From assembly GCA_016213625.1 (NCBI GenBank), contig JACQZZ010000035.1, forward strand, positions 62,001-126,000: a DNA stretch of 64,000 bases. The letters run 5' to 3'. Under the pieces are notes generated by a model. It was not told the DNA's origin and ran no database searches. It saw only the letters and a program-made list of their open reading frames with translations. Position 1 is the stretch's first letter; each line of letters starts with the position of its first letter. Shown here in pieces: positions 35,123-44,418 of the stretch. This stretch comes from Actinomycetota bacterium. Its GTDB lineage: Bacteria; Actinomycetota; Acidimicrobiia; Acidimicrobiales; Ilumatobacteraceae. The translations under genes were made by a program, and so were the position numbers.

Positions 35123-35128
35123 TAGGCT
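35123..35128 (+). promoter_or_regulatory. -10-like TAGGCT of cysS
   Basis: TAGGCT ends 8 bases before the ATG at 35137; no Shine-Dalgarno sequence. Confidence 0.45.
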
Positions 35129-35136
35129 GTCGACCC

Positions 35137-36492
35137 ATGCTGCACCTGTACGACTCCGCCACCCGAGAGGTACGTGAGCTCGCCCTGCGCGAGCCCGGCA
35201 CGGTGAGCATCTACCTGTGTGGCCCCACGGTGTACGGCCCGCCCCACCTCGGTCACGGCCGGGCCACGCTCGTCTACGACGTGCTGCGGCGGTATCTCGA
35301 GTGGACCGGACTGCACGTCCGGTTGGCCAGCAACATCACCGACATCGACGACAGCATCATCAACCGCGCCAACCGCGAGAACCGGCCGTGGCAGGACATC
35401 ACGCACAAGTGCGAGGCGGTGTGGTTCGAGGCGATGGGGAAGTTGGGAGTCGCCCGGCCCAGCGACGTGCCCCACGCCACCGAGTACGTCGAGCAGATGG
35501 TCGCGATGATCGGCGAACTCGTCGACATCGGGCGCGCCTACAACACCGACGACGGTGTGTACCTCAGCGTCGAATCTGTGGAGGACTACGGCCTCCTGGC
35601 CAATCAGCGCCTCAGCGACATGATCGAGGGCGGCGGCGATCGCGAAGTGTTCGGTGCCGGCAACAAGCGCCACCCGGCCGACTTCGTGCTGTGGAAGCTG
35701 GCGAAGCCCGGTGAGCCGTCGTGGCCGTCGCCGTGGGGTGATGGTCGTCCGGGGTGGCACAGCGAGTGCGTGGTGATGAGCCTCGATCTGTTGGGCGAGG
35801 GATTCGACCTGCACTGCGGTGGCATGGACCTGAAGTTCCCCCACCACGAGAACGAGCGGGCGCAGGCGGTCGCGCTCGGCAAGCGGTTCGCCAACCACTG
35901 GATGCACAACGGCTTCGTGGTCGACGCCGAGGGCGAGAAGATGTCGAAGAGCCTCGGCAACGTGGCCAACCTGCTCGATCTGATGGAGCAGTACGACCCG
36001 CGTGCGTACCGCATGCTGTTGTTGCAGTCGCACTATCGCGGCCCGGTCACGGTGGGGCAGGACAACATCGACGCTGCGGTGAACTCGCTCGCCGGCCTCG
36101 ATGCGTTCGCGGCCCGCACGTCGTCGATCGACGTGGCCGAACCCGATGCCGACGTGTTGGCCAAGTTCCGCGATCGCATGGACGACGACCTCGACACGCC
36201 GGCTGCCACGGCCCTGCTGTTCGACACGGTGCGCCGCGCCAACATCGCCGTCGATGCGGAGGCGCCCGAGGCCGGGTCGCTCATCGCTGCGGTGCACGAG
36301 ATGTGCACGGCCTTCGGCCTGGTGCTGAACGCCGGCGGCGACGTGCCCGCCGACATCGCGGCGAAAGCCGCCGCGCTCGACGCTGCCCGTGCCGCGAAGG
36401 ACTTCGCCACCGCCGACGCCCTCCGCGCCGAACTGCAGGCCGATGGCTGGACCGTCGAGACCACCAAGACCGGCACCCAAGTCCGCCGCTGA
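35137..36492 (+). CDS. cysS: Cysteine--tRNA ligase
   Basis: A 451-residue class I synthetase. HLGH (37-40) is the HIGH motif and EKMSKS (near 267-271) the KMSKS loop. The zinc site that recognises cysteine is formed by C28 (YLCGPTVYG), the Cys in WHSECV, the His of LHCGGMDL and the Glu/His in PHHENE. The C-terminal anticodon-binding helical region is present, which favours CysS over the shorter mycothiol ligase MshC. Promoter-like TAGGCT 8 bases upstream. It is followed after 20 bases by a palindromic element. Confidence 0.94.
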   Translation: MLHLYDSATREVRELALREPGTVSIYLCGPTVYGPPHLGHGRATLVYDVLRRYLEWTGLHVRLASNITDIDDSIINRANRENRPWQDITHKCEAVWFEAMGKLGVARPSDVPHATEYVEQMVAMIGELVDIGRAYNTDDGVYLSVESVEDYGLLANQRLSDMIEGGGDREVFGAGNKRHPADFVLWKLAKPGEPSWPSPWGDGRPGWHSECVVMSLDLLGEGFDLHCGGMDLKFPHHENERAQAVALGKRFANHWMHNGFVVDAEGEKMSKSLGNVANLLDLMEQYDPRAYRMLLLQSHYRGPVTVGQDNIDAAVNSLAGLDAFAARTSSIDVAEPDADVLAKFRDRMDDDLDTPAATALLFDTVRRANIAVDAEAPEAGSLIAAVHEMCTAFGLVLNAGGDVPADIAAKAAALDAARAAKDFATADALRAELQADGWTVETTKTGTQVRR

Positions 36493-36512
36493 CCCCAACC
36501 GCCTTCCGCCAT

Positions 36513-36557
36513 CGCTGTCACGGATCCCCTCGCTCAGCGAGTGGATCCATGCCTGCG
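36513..36557. repeat. Palindromic element, left copy, before the DUF559 gene
   Basis: Core GGATCCCCTCGC (36522-36533), loop TCA, then GCGAGTGGATCC (36537-36548): 11 of 12 pairs match, with partial pairing in the flanks. The core is nearly the same as that of the perfect palindrome at 37506-37550 on the other side of the gene. Confidence 0.7.
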
Positions 36558-36591
36558 GTGTGGTGTCACACCCCTCCGTCACAGTCCTCGG

Positions 36592-37500
36592 ATGGATACG
36601 CGCTTTCGATCCATTGCGGCCGTCGCCGCCAGTCAGCACTCCGTCGTCTCCACCGACCAACTCACCCGACTCGGGCTGAGTCAGCAGGCTCGCTCCCGCT
36701 GGGTGGCGAAAGGTGCGCTCGAGCAACTCGGGCCACGGTCATTCGCCATCGCCGGTTCTGACGACACCTGGTTGCGGCGGCTCGCAGGGGCATTCCTCGA
36801 TCTCGAGGGTGCGGGCGTCGTCGCCGGCCGAAGTGGCGCACGTTTGATGTCGCTCGATGGGTTCACGGCGGACGTCCCGGAGCTGTTGGTGCCGCGAGCC
36901 TTTCGAAACCGGTCGATCTCGGGCGTGCTGCGGTCCACATCGCTGCCCATCGAGTCTCGGGACGTGCAGCGCATCGGGATGTTCGTCGTTGCTCGAGCCG
37001 AGCGACTCATCCTCGACGGCCCGCTCTTCGGCTTCGGCCGCGCTGAGATCGAGAATGCCATCGACTCGTCGATCAGACGACGGCTCGTGTCCGAGCAACG
37101 GCTCCGAACGCGGGTCATCGCGGACCACAGGAGCGGTGTGAATGGCAGCCGCACCCTGCTCGACGCGTTGGTCGACTCCGGCGGCGAAAGCCGTTTGGAG
37201 CGGATGTTCCTCCAACTGTGTCGAGCGGCGCGGCTGCCGCGCCCCATCGTGCAGAAGTCGTATCGAGAGGGCGGCCGAACGATCGCGCGGGTCGATGCCG
37301 AGTTCCCGGGCGACATCGTGGTCGAGGTGGCCGGCCACGGTACGCACGCCACGCGACAACAACGTCAGCGCGACGCGCAACGTCACACTGAGCTCACCCT
37401 GCGTGGAAAGCGGGTCCTCACGTTCACCTACGAGGATGTGCGCGATCGTCCTGATTGGGTGATCCGGGTCCTCCTCGTGGCCCTTCGAGCGGCCGCATAG
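36592..37500 (+). CDS. AbiEi-like N-terminal / DUF559 (Vsr-like nuclease fold) protein
   Basis: A 302-residue protein. Residues 1-60 resemble the winged-helix domain of AbiEi-type antitoxins (AASQHSVVSTDQLTRLGLS, then RWVAKGALEQLGPRSFAI). The last 110 residues match DUF559, an endonuclease-like fold related to Vsr: SRLERMFLQLC, then ARVDAEFPGDIVVEVAGHGTH and RVLTFTYEDV. A key Asp/Glu pair of that fold is kept. No toxin gene is adjacent. The gene is framed by two near-identical palindromes, the right one only 5 bases after its stop, which gives it the look of a small mobile unit. Start chosen at 36592, beyond the left palindrome. Confidence 0.75.
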   Translation: MDTRFRSIAAVAASQHSVVSTDQLTRLGLSQQARSRWVAKGALEQLGPRSFAIAGSDDTWLRRLAGAFLDLEGAGVVAGRSGARLMSLDGFTADVPELLVPRAFRNRSISGVLRSTSLPIESRDVQRIGMFVVARAERLILDGPLFGFGRAEIENAIDSSIRRRLVSEQRLRTRVIADHRSGVNGSRTLLDALVDSGGESRLERMFLQLCRAARLPRPIVQKSYREGGRTIARVDAEFPGDIVVEVAGHGTHATRQQRQRDAQRHTELTLRGKRVLTFTYEDVRDRPDWVIRVLLVALRAAA

Positions 37501-37505
37501 GCGAG

Positions 37506-37550
37506 CGCAGTCACGGATCCACTCGGGAATCGAGTGGATCCGTGACTGCG
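37506..37550. repeat. Perfect 20-bp-arm palindrome, right copy, after the DUF559 gene
   Basis: CGCAGTCACGGATCCACTCG, loop GGAAT, then its exact reverse complement. No T-tract follows, so it is not a standard terminator. It shares its core with the element at 36513-36557. Confidence 0.85.
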
Positions 37551-37589
37551 GTCGGGTTGCGGGGTGAATCTCCGATAGAACGGTGAATC

Positions 37590-38780
37590 GTGTCAGGCCG
37601 CGGCGAGAGAGGGGAGCGCACCCCGTTCCCCAAGGGGTACTGGACCATCTGGACCACGGTCGCGCTCGACCTGGTGGGGTTCGGCATCGTCGTGCCCATC
37701 CTCGGCGTCTATGCCGAGCGGTTCGGGGCGTCGGGGTATGCGGTGGGCTGGCTGTTCGCCACCTTCTCGCTCGCCCAGTTCGTATTCGCGCCCCTGCTGG
37801 GTCGGTTGAGCGACCGCATCGGGCGCAAGCCGGTCATCGTCATCTCGCTCATCGGCACCGCGATCGGCAGCTTCGTCACCGGCGCGGCCGGCGCGCTCTG
37901 GGTGTTGTTCCTCGGCCGCGCCATCGACGGTGCGAGTGGCGCCAGCCTCTCTGTCGCGCAGGCTGCGGTGGCCGACATGGCCGAGCCGGCGCAGCGGCCC
38001 CGGCTGGTGGGCATGCTCGGCGCCGCCTTCGGCGTGGGGTTCGTCCTCGGCCCGGCCATCGGTGGTCTCGCGTCGCTCGGCGGTCCGCACGTGCCGTTCT
38101 ACGTGGCGGGTGCGCTGGCCACCATCAACGCCGTCGCCGCCATCATCCGCCTTCCCGAGACCAAGCGGGCGGCCGCACCGCCCCGTCGCCGAGGGTTCGC
38201 CTTCCCCACGGAACCGGCGCTGCGCCGGTTGGCGCTGCTCGGGTTCCTCACCACGTTCGCGTTCGTCGCCTTCGAGGCCACGTTCTCGCTCTTCGGCAGT
38301 GCTCGCTTCGACCTCACCGAAGGCTCGACGGCTGCGGTGTTCCTCGGCATCGGTCTGGTGCTCGTGCTCATCCAGGGCGGTGGCTTCGGCAGGCTGGCCG
38401 AGCGGGTGGGCGTGCCCACGCTCTACACGATGGGCCTCGGTGCGGTGGCCGTTGGCCTGGTGGTGGTGGGGATCTCGAAGGGCTGGCCGCTGCTGTTGCT
38501 GGGCCTGCTGTTCGTGTCGGTCGGGCAGGGTGTCGCGTCCCCGTCGCTCACCGAGCTGGTGAACCGCGCCGCAGGTGAAGAGAACCGTGGTGAGGCGATG
38601 GGATTCCAGCAGTCGTCGTACGCGATGGCTCGAGTGTTCGGCCCGCCGCTCGCGGGGTCGGCGTTCGATCGCATGGGTGTGTGGAGCCCGATGGTGCTCG
38701 GTGGGGTCATCACCGGTGTCGCGGCGCTGCTGGCCGTCGGCTGGGGCATGCACCGACCGGTGACCGCTTCGGCGAGTTGA
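37590..38780 (+). CDS. Major facilitator superfamily transporter (DHA1/TetA-like)
   Basis: A 396-residue membrane protein with about twelve hydrophobic segments. The MFS motif A is clear between helices 2 and 3 (GRLSDRIGRKPVI), and the helix-5 motif C type sequence GVGFVLGPAIGG marks a drug:proton antiporter of the DHA1 group, close in pattern to TetA/MdtG. Efflux substrate unknown. GTG at 37590 is the apparent start. The acyltransferase gene begins about 24 bases after it on the same strand. Confidence 0.9.
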   Translation: MSGRGERGERTPFPKGYWTIWTTVALDLVGFGIVVPILGVYAERFGASGYAVGWLFATFSLAQFVFAPLLGRLSDRIGRKPVIVISLIGTAIGSFVTGAAGALWVLFLGRAIDGASGASLSVAQAAVADMAEPAQRPRLVGMLGAAFGVGFVLGPAIGGLASLGGPHVPFYVAGALATINAVAAIIRLPETKRAAAPPRRRGFAFPTEPALRRLALLGFLTTFAFVAFEATFSLFGSARFDLTEGSTAAVFLGIGLVLVLIQGGGFGRLAERVGVPTLYTMGLGAVAVGLVVVGISKGWPLLLLGLLFVSVGQGVASPSLTELVNRAAGEENRGEAMGFQQSSYAMARVFGPPLAGSAFDRMGVWSPMVLGGVITGVAALLAVGWGMHRPVTASAS

Positions 38781-38803
38781 CCCCTGCGAGACTGGTGGTC
38801 ACC

Positions 38804-40936
38804 GTGACCGATGTGCAGCAACACCCCGCGCTGGCCCGATTGATCCGGCTGGAGCGCCGACAGGCCGACCGGCCGTCGATGGGGTATCAGCCCAGCCTCG
38901 ACGGCGTGCGCGCGTTCTCGGTGATCGCCGTCATCCTCTATCACGCCGGGTTCTCGTGGATGTCGGGCGGATTCTTCGGCGTCGAGGTGTTCTTCGTCGT
39001 CTCCGGCTTCCTCATCACGTCGCTGCTCATCGAGGAGCGCGATCGCGCCAACAAGGTCGACCTGTGGCAGTTCTGGGTGCGCCGCTGGCGTCGACTGCTG
39101 CCGGCGCTGTTCACCATGTTGGTCGTCATCGGTGTGTGGGCAGTGTTCTGGGGCTCGGCCGAGCAGCACACGCAGATGCGGCGCGACTACCCGTGGGGCA
39201 TCTTCTACCTCGCCAACTGGGGCCAGATCTTCAGCGAGGTGTCGTACTTCAGTGGCACGCCCACGCTGTTCCGTCACCTGTGGAGCCTGGCGGTGGAGGA
39301 GCAGTGGTACCTCATCTGGCCGGTGGTGTTCATCGCGATCGCACGGCGCCCCGAGCACGACCGCCAGCGCGGCCGAGCGCTCGTGGCCGTGTCGGGTGCG
39401 GTGATGGTGGGCACCGCCATCGCGTACGCCGCGGGTTGGCCGACGAGGTTCTTCAACCCGTTCACGATGTCGATGCAGCCGGTCGACACCACCAACTTCC
39501 TGTACCTCAGCACGTTCACCCGCTCCAGTGGGCTACTGCTGGGCGCGGCGATGGCCTTCCTGTGGCGACCGTGGCGGGTGATCGAACCTCGCCGACAGAA
39601 GGCGGGGAAGTCGCTCGACCTCATCGCCCTGGGTGGCGTGGCGCTGTTGTTCTTCGCGTTCGTCACCGGTCACGTCGTCGACGGGGCAACGTACACGTGG
39701 ATGCTGCCGATGGTGACACTCGCTTCGGCCGCCATCGTCGGTGTGGTGGTGCACCCGTGGGCGGTGGGCGCCAGGGCGGTGTTCGGTGCCAAGCCGATGG
39801 TGGAGATCGGCAAGCGTTCGTACGGCCTGTACCTGTGGACGTGGCCCATCAGCCGCATCTGCGACGCCTACACGGGTTCGTGGTCGCGGTTCATCCTCGC
39901 GATGGCCATTGCCATCCCGGTGAGCGAGGCCTGTTATCGCTGGGTCGAGACGCCCATTCGCAAGGGCGCGCTGGGCCGTTGGTGGAAGTCACGCGAGCGA
40001 ACCGACTGGAGACTCGTCACGTCGTGCGTCGGCGTGAGTGTCATCGTGCTCGGCGGCTCGCTCGCCGCGTTCTATCGCTCGGCCGACAGCACGTTCGACG
40101 CTGCGGCCGACCGAGGCAACCAGGACGTCGTGTTCGACCCGAACGCGATCGCCACCACGGTCGTCTCGTCGGCGGCGACGACACCCGTGGTCGACTCGTC
40201 GGTGGCCGTGGCGCCGTCGTCAACGCTCGCGCTGCCGATCGTGCCCGCCACCACGGCGACGCTGCCGCGCAGCGTCGTCATCGTCGGCGACTCGATGGCG
40301 TATTCGCTGTGGAAGAACCTGCCCGGTGGCATCGAGAGCACGTTCACCGCCACCGACGGTTCGGTGGAAGGCTGCAGCGTGTACGACAGCGGCAAGGCCG
40401 TGTCGTCGCGCGACGGCTACACCCGCAACTTCTCCAACTGCGGCGGCTGGGACGCCAAGTGGGCCGCGGCCGCGCAGCAGAACGGTGCCGAGGTGGCCCT
40501 CGTGGTGATCGGCGCGTGGGATGTCTTCGACGTCACGATCGACAGTGCGTCGCTGCCGTTCGGATCGGCAGGGAACGACGCACGCTTCACGGCCGGTGTG
40601 CAGAAGGGCATCGATGCGCTCACCGGCGCGGGCAGCAAGGTGGCGCTGTTGGAGATCGCGTGCATGCGTCCCCAGGACGTGAAAGGCGCCGGCGTGCCCG
40701 CGCTGCCCGAGCGCGGCATGGACGATCGGGTGGGCCACCTGAACGATCTGCTCCGCCAGGTCGCCGCCACCAACTCGGCCACCACGACGTTCGTGACCGG
40801 CCCGCCCGAGTACTGCCAGGAGCCCATTGCCAGCGACCTCGCGTACCGCTGGGATGGCGTGCACGCCTACAAGCCCGGCGCCAAGCTCACCTTCGAAGCC
40901 ATCGCCAACCAGCTGCTCGCCATCCCCGTGGGCTGA
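38804..40936 (+). CDS. Acyltransferase-3 / SGNH fusion (OafA-like surface O-acyltransferase)
   Basis: A protein of about 710 residues. The first 400 form an acyltransferase-3 membrane domain: SLDGVRAFSVIAVILYHAGF with its catalytic-type His, FFGVEVFFVVSGFLI, and R/E-rich loops, with about ten hydrophobic segments. A Ser/Thr-rich linker (about 450-480) leads to an extracytoplasmic SGNH domain with VGDSMAY (Ser near 496) and the C-terminal DGVH (near 685). Such fusions O-acetylate peptidoglycan or surface polysaccharide. GTGs at 38795, 38804 and 38813 are all possible starts; I took the middle one. Confidence 0.87.
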   Translation: MTDVQQHPALARLIRLERRQADRPSMGYQPSLDGVRAFSVIAVILYHAGFSWMSGGFFGVEVFFVVSGFLITSLLIEERDRANKVDLWQFWVRRWRRLLPALFTMLVVIGVWAVFWGSAEQHTQMRRDYPWGIFYLANWGQIFSEVSYFSGTPTLFRHLWSLAVEEQWYLIWPVVFIAIARRPEHDRQRGRALVAVSGAVMVGTAIAYAAGWPTRFFNPFTMSMQPVDTTNFLYLSTFTRSSGLLLGAAMAFLWRPWRVIEPRRQKAGKSLDLIALGGVALLFFAFVTGHVVDGATYTWMLPMVTLASAAIVGVVVHPWAVGARAVFGAKPMVEIGKRSYGLYLWTWPISRICDAYTGSWSRFILAMAIAIPVSEACYRWVETPIRKGALGRWWKSRERTDWRLVTSCVGVSVIVLGGSLAAFYRSADSTFDAAADRGNQDVVFDPNAIATTVVSSAATTPVVDSSVAVAPSSTLALPIVPATTATLPRSVVIVGDSMAYSLWKNLPGGIESTFTATDGSVEGCSVYDSGKAVSSRDGYTRNFSNCGGWDAKWAAAAQQNGAEVALVVIGAWDVFDVTIDSASLPFGSAGNDARFTAGVQKGIDALTGAGSKVALLEIACMRPQDVKGAGVPALPERGMDDRVGHLNDLLRQVAATNSATTTFVTGPPEYCQEPIASDLAYRWDGVHAYKPGAKLTFEAIANQLLAIPVG

Positions 40937-40940
40937 CGAG

Positions 40941-43043
40941 CTACTCGCGGTGGTCGGCGGTGCAGGCGATGCCGGCGCACACGTCGATCAGGGTGTCCTC
41001 GAAGAGGAAGCTCGCCTTCTGCACCCGCACGTCGGCGTCGGCGCGAGGGTCCTCGTGCGAGTCGTCGCCCACGCGGGGTGGCAGGTTCTCGAAGGGAATG
41101 GGCTCCATCCCGGAGTCCCAGACCACGATGGCCGAGCCGTCGGACGGGTAGGTGGTGGACTCGAGGCCCCAACCCGGCTCGACCTCCTGCCAGCGACCGT
41201 CGGCCGCGACGGGGCGATGGATGGTGGCGCCGATGGTGCGAGCCTCGACCATCGCCGACAGCTCGGTCACCTGGTGGTCACCGAACGCGACGTGCAACAG
41301 CACGGGCTTGGCCGGCGTGTTCGGGTACGGGTCGGCGGTCAGGTGCTGCACGTAGCCGCTGCCCTCGCCGCGGTCCCACAGCATCTGCACGATGCCGAAG
41401 ATGAGCGGCCGATCGAGCTGGCTCGGGTACGCCGGCTCCATCACGGCGAGGTAGTCGTCGAAGTCGACCGAGCGGGGGAGCAGCATGCTGTAGTTCATAC
41501 CCGGCACGCCGAGCACGGCACGCTCGATGTCGGGTGACACCGCGGCGAGCATCGCGCCCATGATGCCGCCCTGACTGTTGCCGTCGTAGTCGAGGTGCGT
41601 GGTGTCGATGAGCGGCGTGCCGTCGGCGCGTCGGAAGTTCGGGTCGTCGCCCAGGCCACCGGCGCGGGTCATCAGTCGACCGAGGAAGATCTGGTTCAGC
41701 ACGCCCTGCTGCAGCCGGTCGGCCATCGTGGGGAAGTTGCTGAACTCCACCAGCGTCGCGGCCGCGTTGCCGATGTCGTCCTCGCTCATGCCGGCCCACT
41801 TGGTGGCGCAGTGCACCACGTTGTGCTCGTTCGACATGGCGCGCACGTTGCCGGCGTCGATCTCGTGGTGGTCGCCGAGCAGGCCGTGCCCGTACTCCAC
41901 GAGGTGTGCCGGCTCGGTGCCGGTCATGGTGGCGACGCTGATGTTGCACACGAACGGCGCTTCCAACGTGGGATTGACGCCGTTGATCTCGGGCAACGAG
42001 TCCACGTCGTCGCTGGCGTAGTTGAACGCGTTGCCGGGCCCGCCGTCGCCGGTGAGGAAGTTCGGCATGGTGAACGTGCCGTCGATCTGCAGCGCGATGT
42101 TGTCGTCGCTGTTCGGGGTGATGGTGGTGATGGTGTACGCCGGCGCTGCGTCGCCGAGTTGCTCGAGCGCCACGTCGCGGATGTGGAGCATGCGTTCGCT
42201 GACGCTGCGGGTGCTGGCCACCGTGAAGCCCCACGCGATCTGCAGGTCGTCGCGGGCGACTCCGGCGGATTCGAGTGCTCCGATGGTGGCGTCCATGTCG
42301 GCCCGACGCGCCTCGATGGAGTCGATCGTGGTGGTGAGGTTGTCGCGGTACACGCGGAATGTCGCCGACGGTTCGATGGCCGTGCCCGTCGTGTCGACCA
42401 TGCCGCGCAGGCCCACCGCGAACGAGTGGCCCTCCGGCAGCGAGATCGCCGGGCGAATGGTGAGCAGGCGATCGGCGGGTTCCTCGGCGTGGGCGTCGAG
42501 CTCGGCCCACAGCGGCACGCGTTCTCCGGTGTCGGTGTCGACCAGCACCACCGTCGCGTCGTCGGCCAGCGACGCGCCGATGTCGGTCCACGGCGGCAAC
42601 TTCGACGCCTCGCCGTCGAGGTCGGCCAGGTAGACCAGCAGCGGAGTGTTCGGGCTGAAGCCGTCGTTGCGGTTCCACTCCGTGGGGTCCACCACCACGC
42701 CCGACTCGTTGACGGGCATGCCGTCCTTCGGGAAGTTGACGCGGAGGCCGGTGTCGGTCGCTGCGTCGGCCTGCGTGTAGGCGTTGCTGGGGAAGGGCAG
42801 CAGGCAGCGAGTGGTGTCGAGCGGATCACACCCCGAGCCTCCGGCGTCGACCGCGGCCTGCACCTCGGCCACCGTCGCGGCATCGGCCTCGGTGGGTGGG
42901 GGCAGCGTGGTGGTGGGCGCGTCGGTGGATACCGGTGCCGACGTGTCGGCCGCGACGGTGGTGTCGCTGCTCGACGAACCGCTGTCGCTGCACGCCGCGA
43001 GCAGCATGGCCGCGCTGATGATCACCGTGAAACTTCGTCGCAT
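40941..43043 (-). CDS. Lipoprotein with alpha/beta-hydrolase (lipase-like) domain
   Basis: A 700-residue lipoprotein: the signal peptide ends in the lipobox LLAAC (Cys 18), then a Ser/Thr/Asp-rich spacer. The N-terminal part (about 75-330) is beta-rich and resembles the N-terminal region of bacterial virulence-factor-type lipases. The nucleophile elbow GNSQGG (Ser near 489) identifies an alpha/beta hydrolase core; FGDHQV near 610 is a candidate for the Asp/His part of the triad. Substrate unknown, probably an ester at the cell surface. ATG at 43043 has GGGGGA upstream. It ends 4 bases from the convergent acyltransferase. Confidence 0.8.
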   Translation of the reverse strand: MRRSFTVIISAAMLLAACSDSGSSSSDTTVAADTSAPVSTDAPTTTLPPPTEADAATVAEVQAAVDAGGSGCDPLDTTRCLLPFPSNAYTQADAATDTGLRVNFPKDGMPVNESGVVVDPTEWNRNDGFSPNTPLLVYLADLDGEASKLPPWTDIGASLADDATVVLVDTDTGERVPLWAELDAHAEEPADRLLTIRPAISLPEGHSFAVGLRGMVDTTGTAIEPSATFRVYRDNLTTTIDSIEARRADMDATIGALESAGVARDDLQIAWGFTVASTRSVSERMLHIRDVALEQLGDAAPAYTITTITPNSDDNIALQIDGTFTMPNFLTGDGGPGNAFNYASDDVDSLPEINGVNPTLEAPFVCNISVATMTGTEPAHLVEYGHGLLGDHHEIDAGNVRAMSNEHNVVHCATKWAGMSEDDIGNAAATLVEFSNFPTMADRLQQGVLNQIFLGRLMTRAGGLGDDPNFRRADGTPLIDTTHLDYDGNSQGGIMGAMLAAVSPDIERAVLGVPGMNYSMLLPRSVDFDDYLAVMEPAYPSQLDRPLIFGIVQMLWDRGEGSGYVQHLTADPYPNTPAKPVLLHVAFGDHQVTELSAMVEARTIGATIHRPVAADGRWQEVEPGWGLESTTYPSDGSAIVVWDSGMEPIPFENLPPRVGDDSHEDPRADADVRVQKASFLFEDTLIDVCAGIACTADHRE

Positions 43044-43119
43044 GACGTCCCCCTGGTTGTCCCCGATCGTCACTTTGTCACGGATGCATGTTGGAAATCG
43101 GGGTGGACGTGCGGGTATG

Positions 43120-43135
43120 GTTACCCACGAGTAAC
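43120..43135. promoter_or_regulatory. GTTAC-n6-GTAAC inverted repeat in divergent promoter region
   Basis: GTTAC, spacer CCACGA, GTAAC; 12 of 16 positions are symmetric. It lies between the lipase-like lipoprotein and the acyl-CoA dehydrogenase, which are divergent, and could be a TetR-type operator for fatty-acid genes. No regulator is adjacent. Confidence 0.4.
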
Positions 43136-43170
43136 TTGTCGCTCACTTTCCTTCTCCACGAGGTGCATCC

Positions 43171-44379
43171 ATGGCCGATTTCTCGCTCAACGAAGACCAG
43201 CTGCAGATCCAGAAGTGGGTCCACGACTTCGCCGAGAACGTCATCCGTCCCGCCGGTCACGAATGGGACGAGCGCGAGGAGTTCCCGTATCCCATCGTGC
43301 AGCAGGCCGCCGAGATCGGCCTGTACGGTTGGGAGTTCCTGATGAGCACCTTCAGCGACCCCACGGGGCTCACGCTGCCGGTGTGCATCGAAGAGATCTT
43401 CTGGGGCGACGCCGGAATCGGCATGGCCATCATGGGTTCGGCCCTCGCCGCGGCCGGCATCAGCGGCAACGGCACGCCCGAACAGGTGATGGAGTGGGTG
43501 CCGCAGTGCTACGGCGACGCCAAGGACATCAAGCTCGGGGCGTTCTGCGTCAGTGAGCCCGACGCCGGTTCCGACGTGTCGTCGTTGCGCACCCGTGCGG
43601 TGTACGACGAGGCGAACGACGAATGGGTGCTGAACGGCACCAAGGCGTGGATCACCAACGGTGGCATCGCCGACGTGCACGTCGTGGTCGCCGCGGTCGA
43701 CCCCGAGCTGAAGGGTCGCGGTCAGGCGAGCTTCATCGTGCCGCCCGGCACCAAGGGCCTCAGCCAGGGTCAGAAGTACATGAAGCACGGCATCAAGGCG
43801 TCGCACACCGCGGAAGTGGTGCTCGACGACGTGCGCGTGCCGGGCAGCTGCCTGCTCGGTGGCAAGGAGAAGCTCGACGCCAAGCTTGCCCGTGCCCGCG
43901 AGCGCGGCACCAGCGGCGAGAAGCAGCCGGCCATGGCCACCTTCGAGGCGACCCGCCCCAGCGTGGGGGCGCAGGCGCTGGGCATCGCCCGCGCGGCCTA
44001 CGAGTACTCGCTCGACTACGCCAAGGAGCGCAAGGCGTTCGGCAAGCCGATCATCCAGCACCAGGCCATCGCCTTCAAGCTGGCCAACATGGCCACCGAG
44101 ATCGATGCCGCCCGTCTGCTCATCTGGCGTGCGGCGTGGCTGGCCCGCAACGGCGGCTTCACCCACGGCGAAGGCTCGATGAGCAAGTACAAGGCCAGCG
44201 AAGTGGCCGTGCGGGTCACCGAGGACGCCATCCAGATCCTCGGCGGCTACGGCTACACCCGTGAGTACCCGGTCGAGCGCTGGCACCGCGACGCGAAGAT
44301 CCACACGATCTTCGAGGGCACCAGCGAGATCCAGCAGCTGGTGATCGCCCGTGCGATCTCCGGCATGCGCATCGAGTGA
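43171..44379 (+). CDS. Acyl-CoA dehydrogenase
   Basis: A 402-residue flavoprotein of the acyl-CoA dehydrogenase family: helical N-terminal domain, middle beta domain with CVSEPDAGSDVSS and WVLNGTKAWITNGG, and a C-terminal four-helix domain with QILGGYGYTREYPVER and TIFEGTSEIQ. The Glu of IFEGTSE is at the place of the catalytic base of MCAD/SCAD-type enzymes. It oxidises an acyl-CoA at the alpha-beta bond and passes electrons to ETF. Chain specificity not readable. The last 20 bases of the gene, including the stop, recur at 47040-47059. Confidence 0.93.
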   Translation: MADFSLNEDQLQIQKWVHDFAENVIRPAGHEWDEREEFPYPIVQQAAEIGLYGWEFLMSTFSDPTGLTLPVCIEEIFWGDAGIGMAIMGSALAAAGISGNGTPEQVMEWVPQCYGDAKDIKLGAFCVSEPDAGSDVSSLRTRAVYDEANDEWVLNGTKAWITNGGIADVHVVVAAVDPELKGRGQASFIVPPGTKGLSQGQKYMKHGIKASHTAEVVLDDVRVPGSCLLGGKEKLDAKLARARERGTSGEKQPAMATFEATRPSVGAQALGIARAAYEYSLDYAKERKAFGKPIIQHQAIAFKLANMATEIDAARLLIWRAAWLARNGGFTHGEGSMSKYKASEVAVRVTEDAIQILGGYGYTREYPVERWHRDAKIHTIFEGTSEIQQLVIARAISGMRIE

Positions 44380-44380
44380 C
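44361..44380 (+). repeat. Direct repeat, copy A (3' end of acyl-CoA dehydrogenase gene)
   Basis: cggcatgcgcatcgagtgac is identical to 47040-47059. Similarity extends to about 37 bases upstream-inclusive, and ctcacgcc follows both copies (directly here, after 7 extra bases there). Confidence 0.75.
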
Positions 44381-44418
44381 CTCACGCCGACTGCTCGAGG
44401 GTGAGTCGGTCGACGTAG

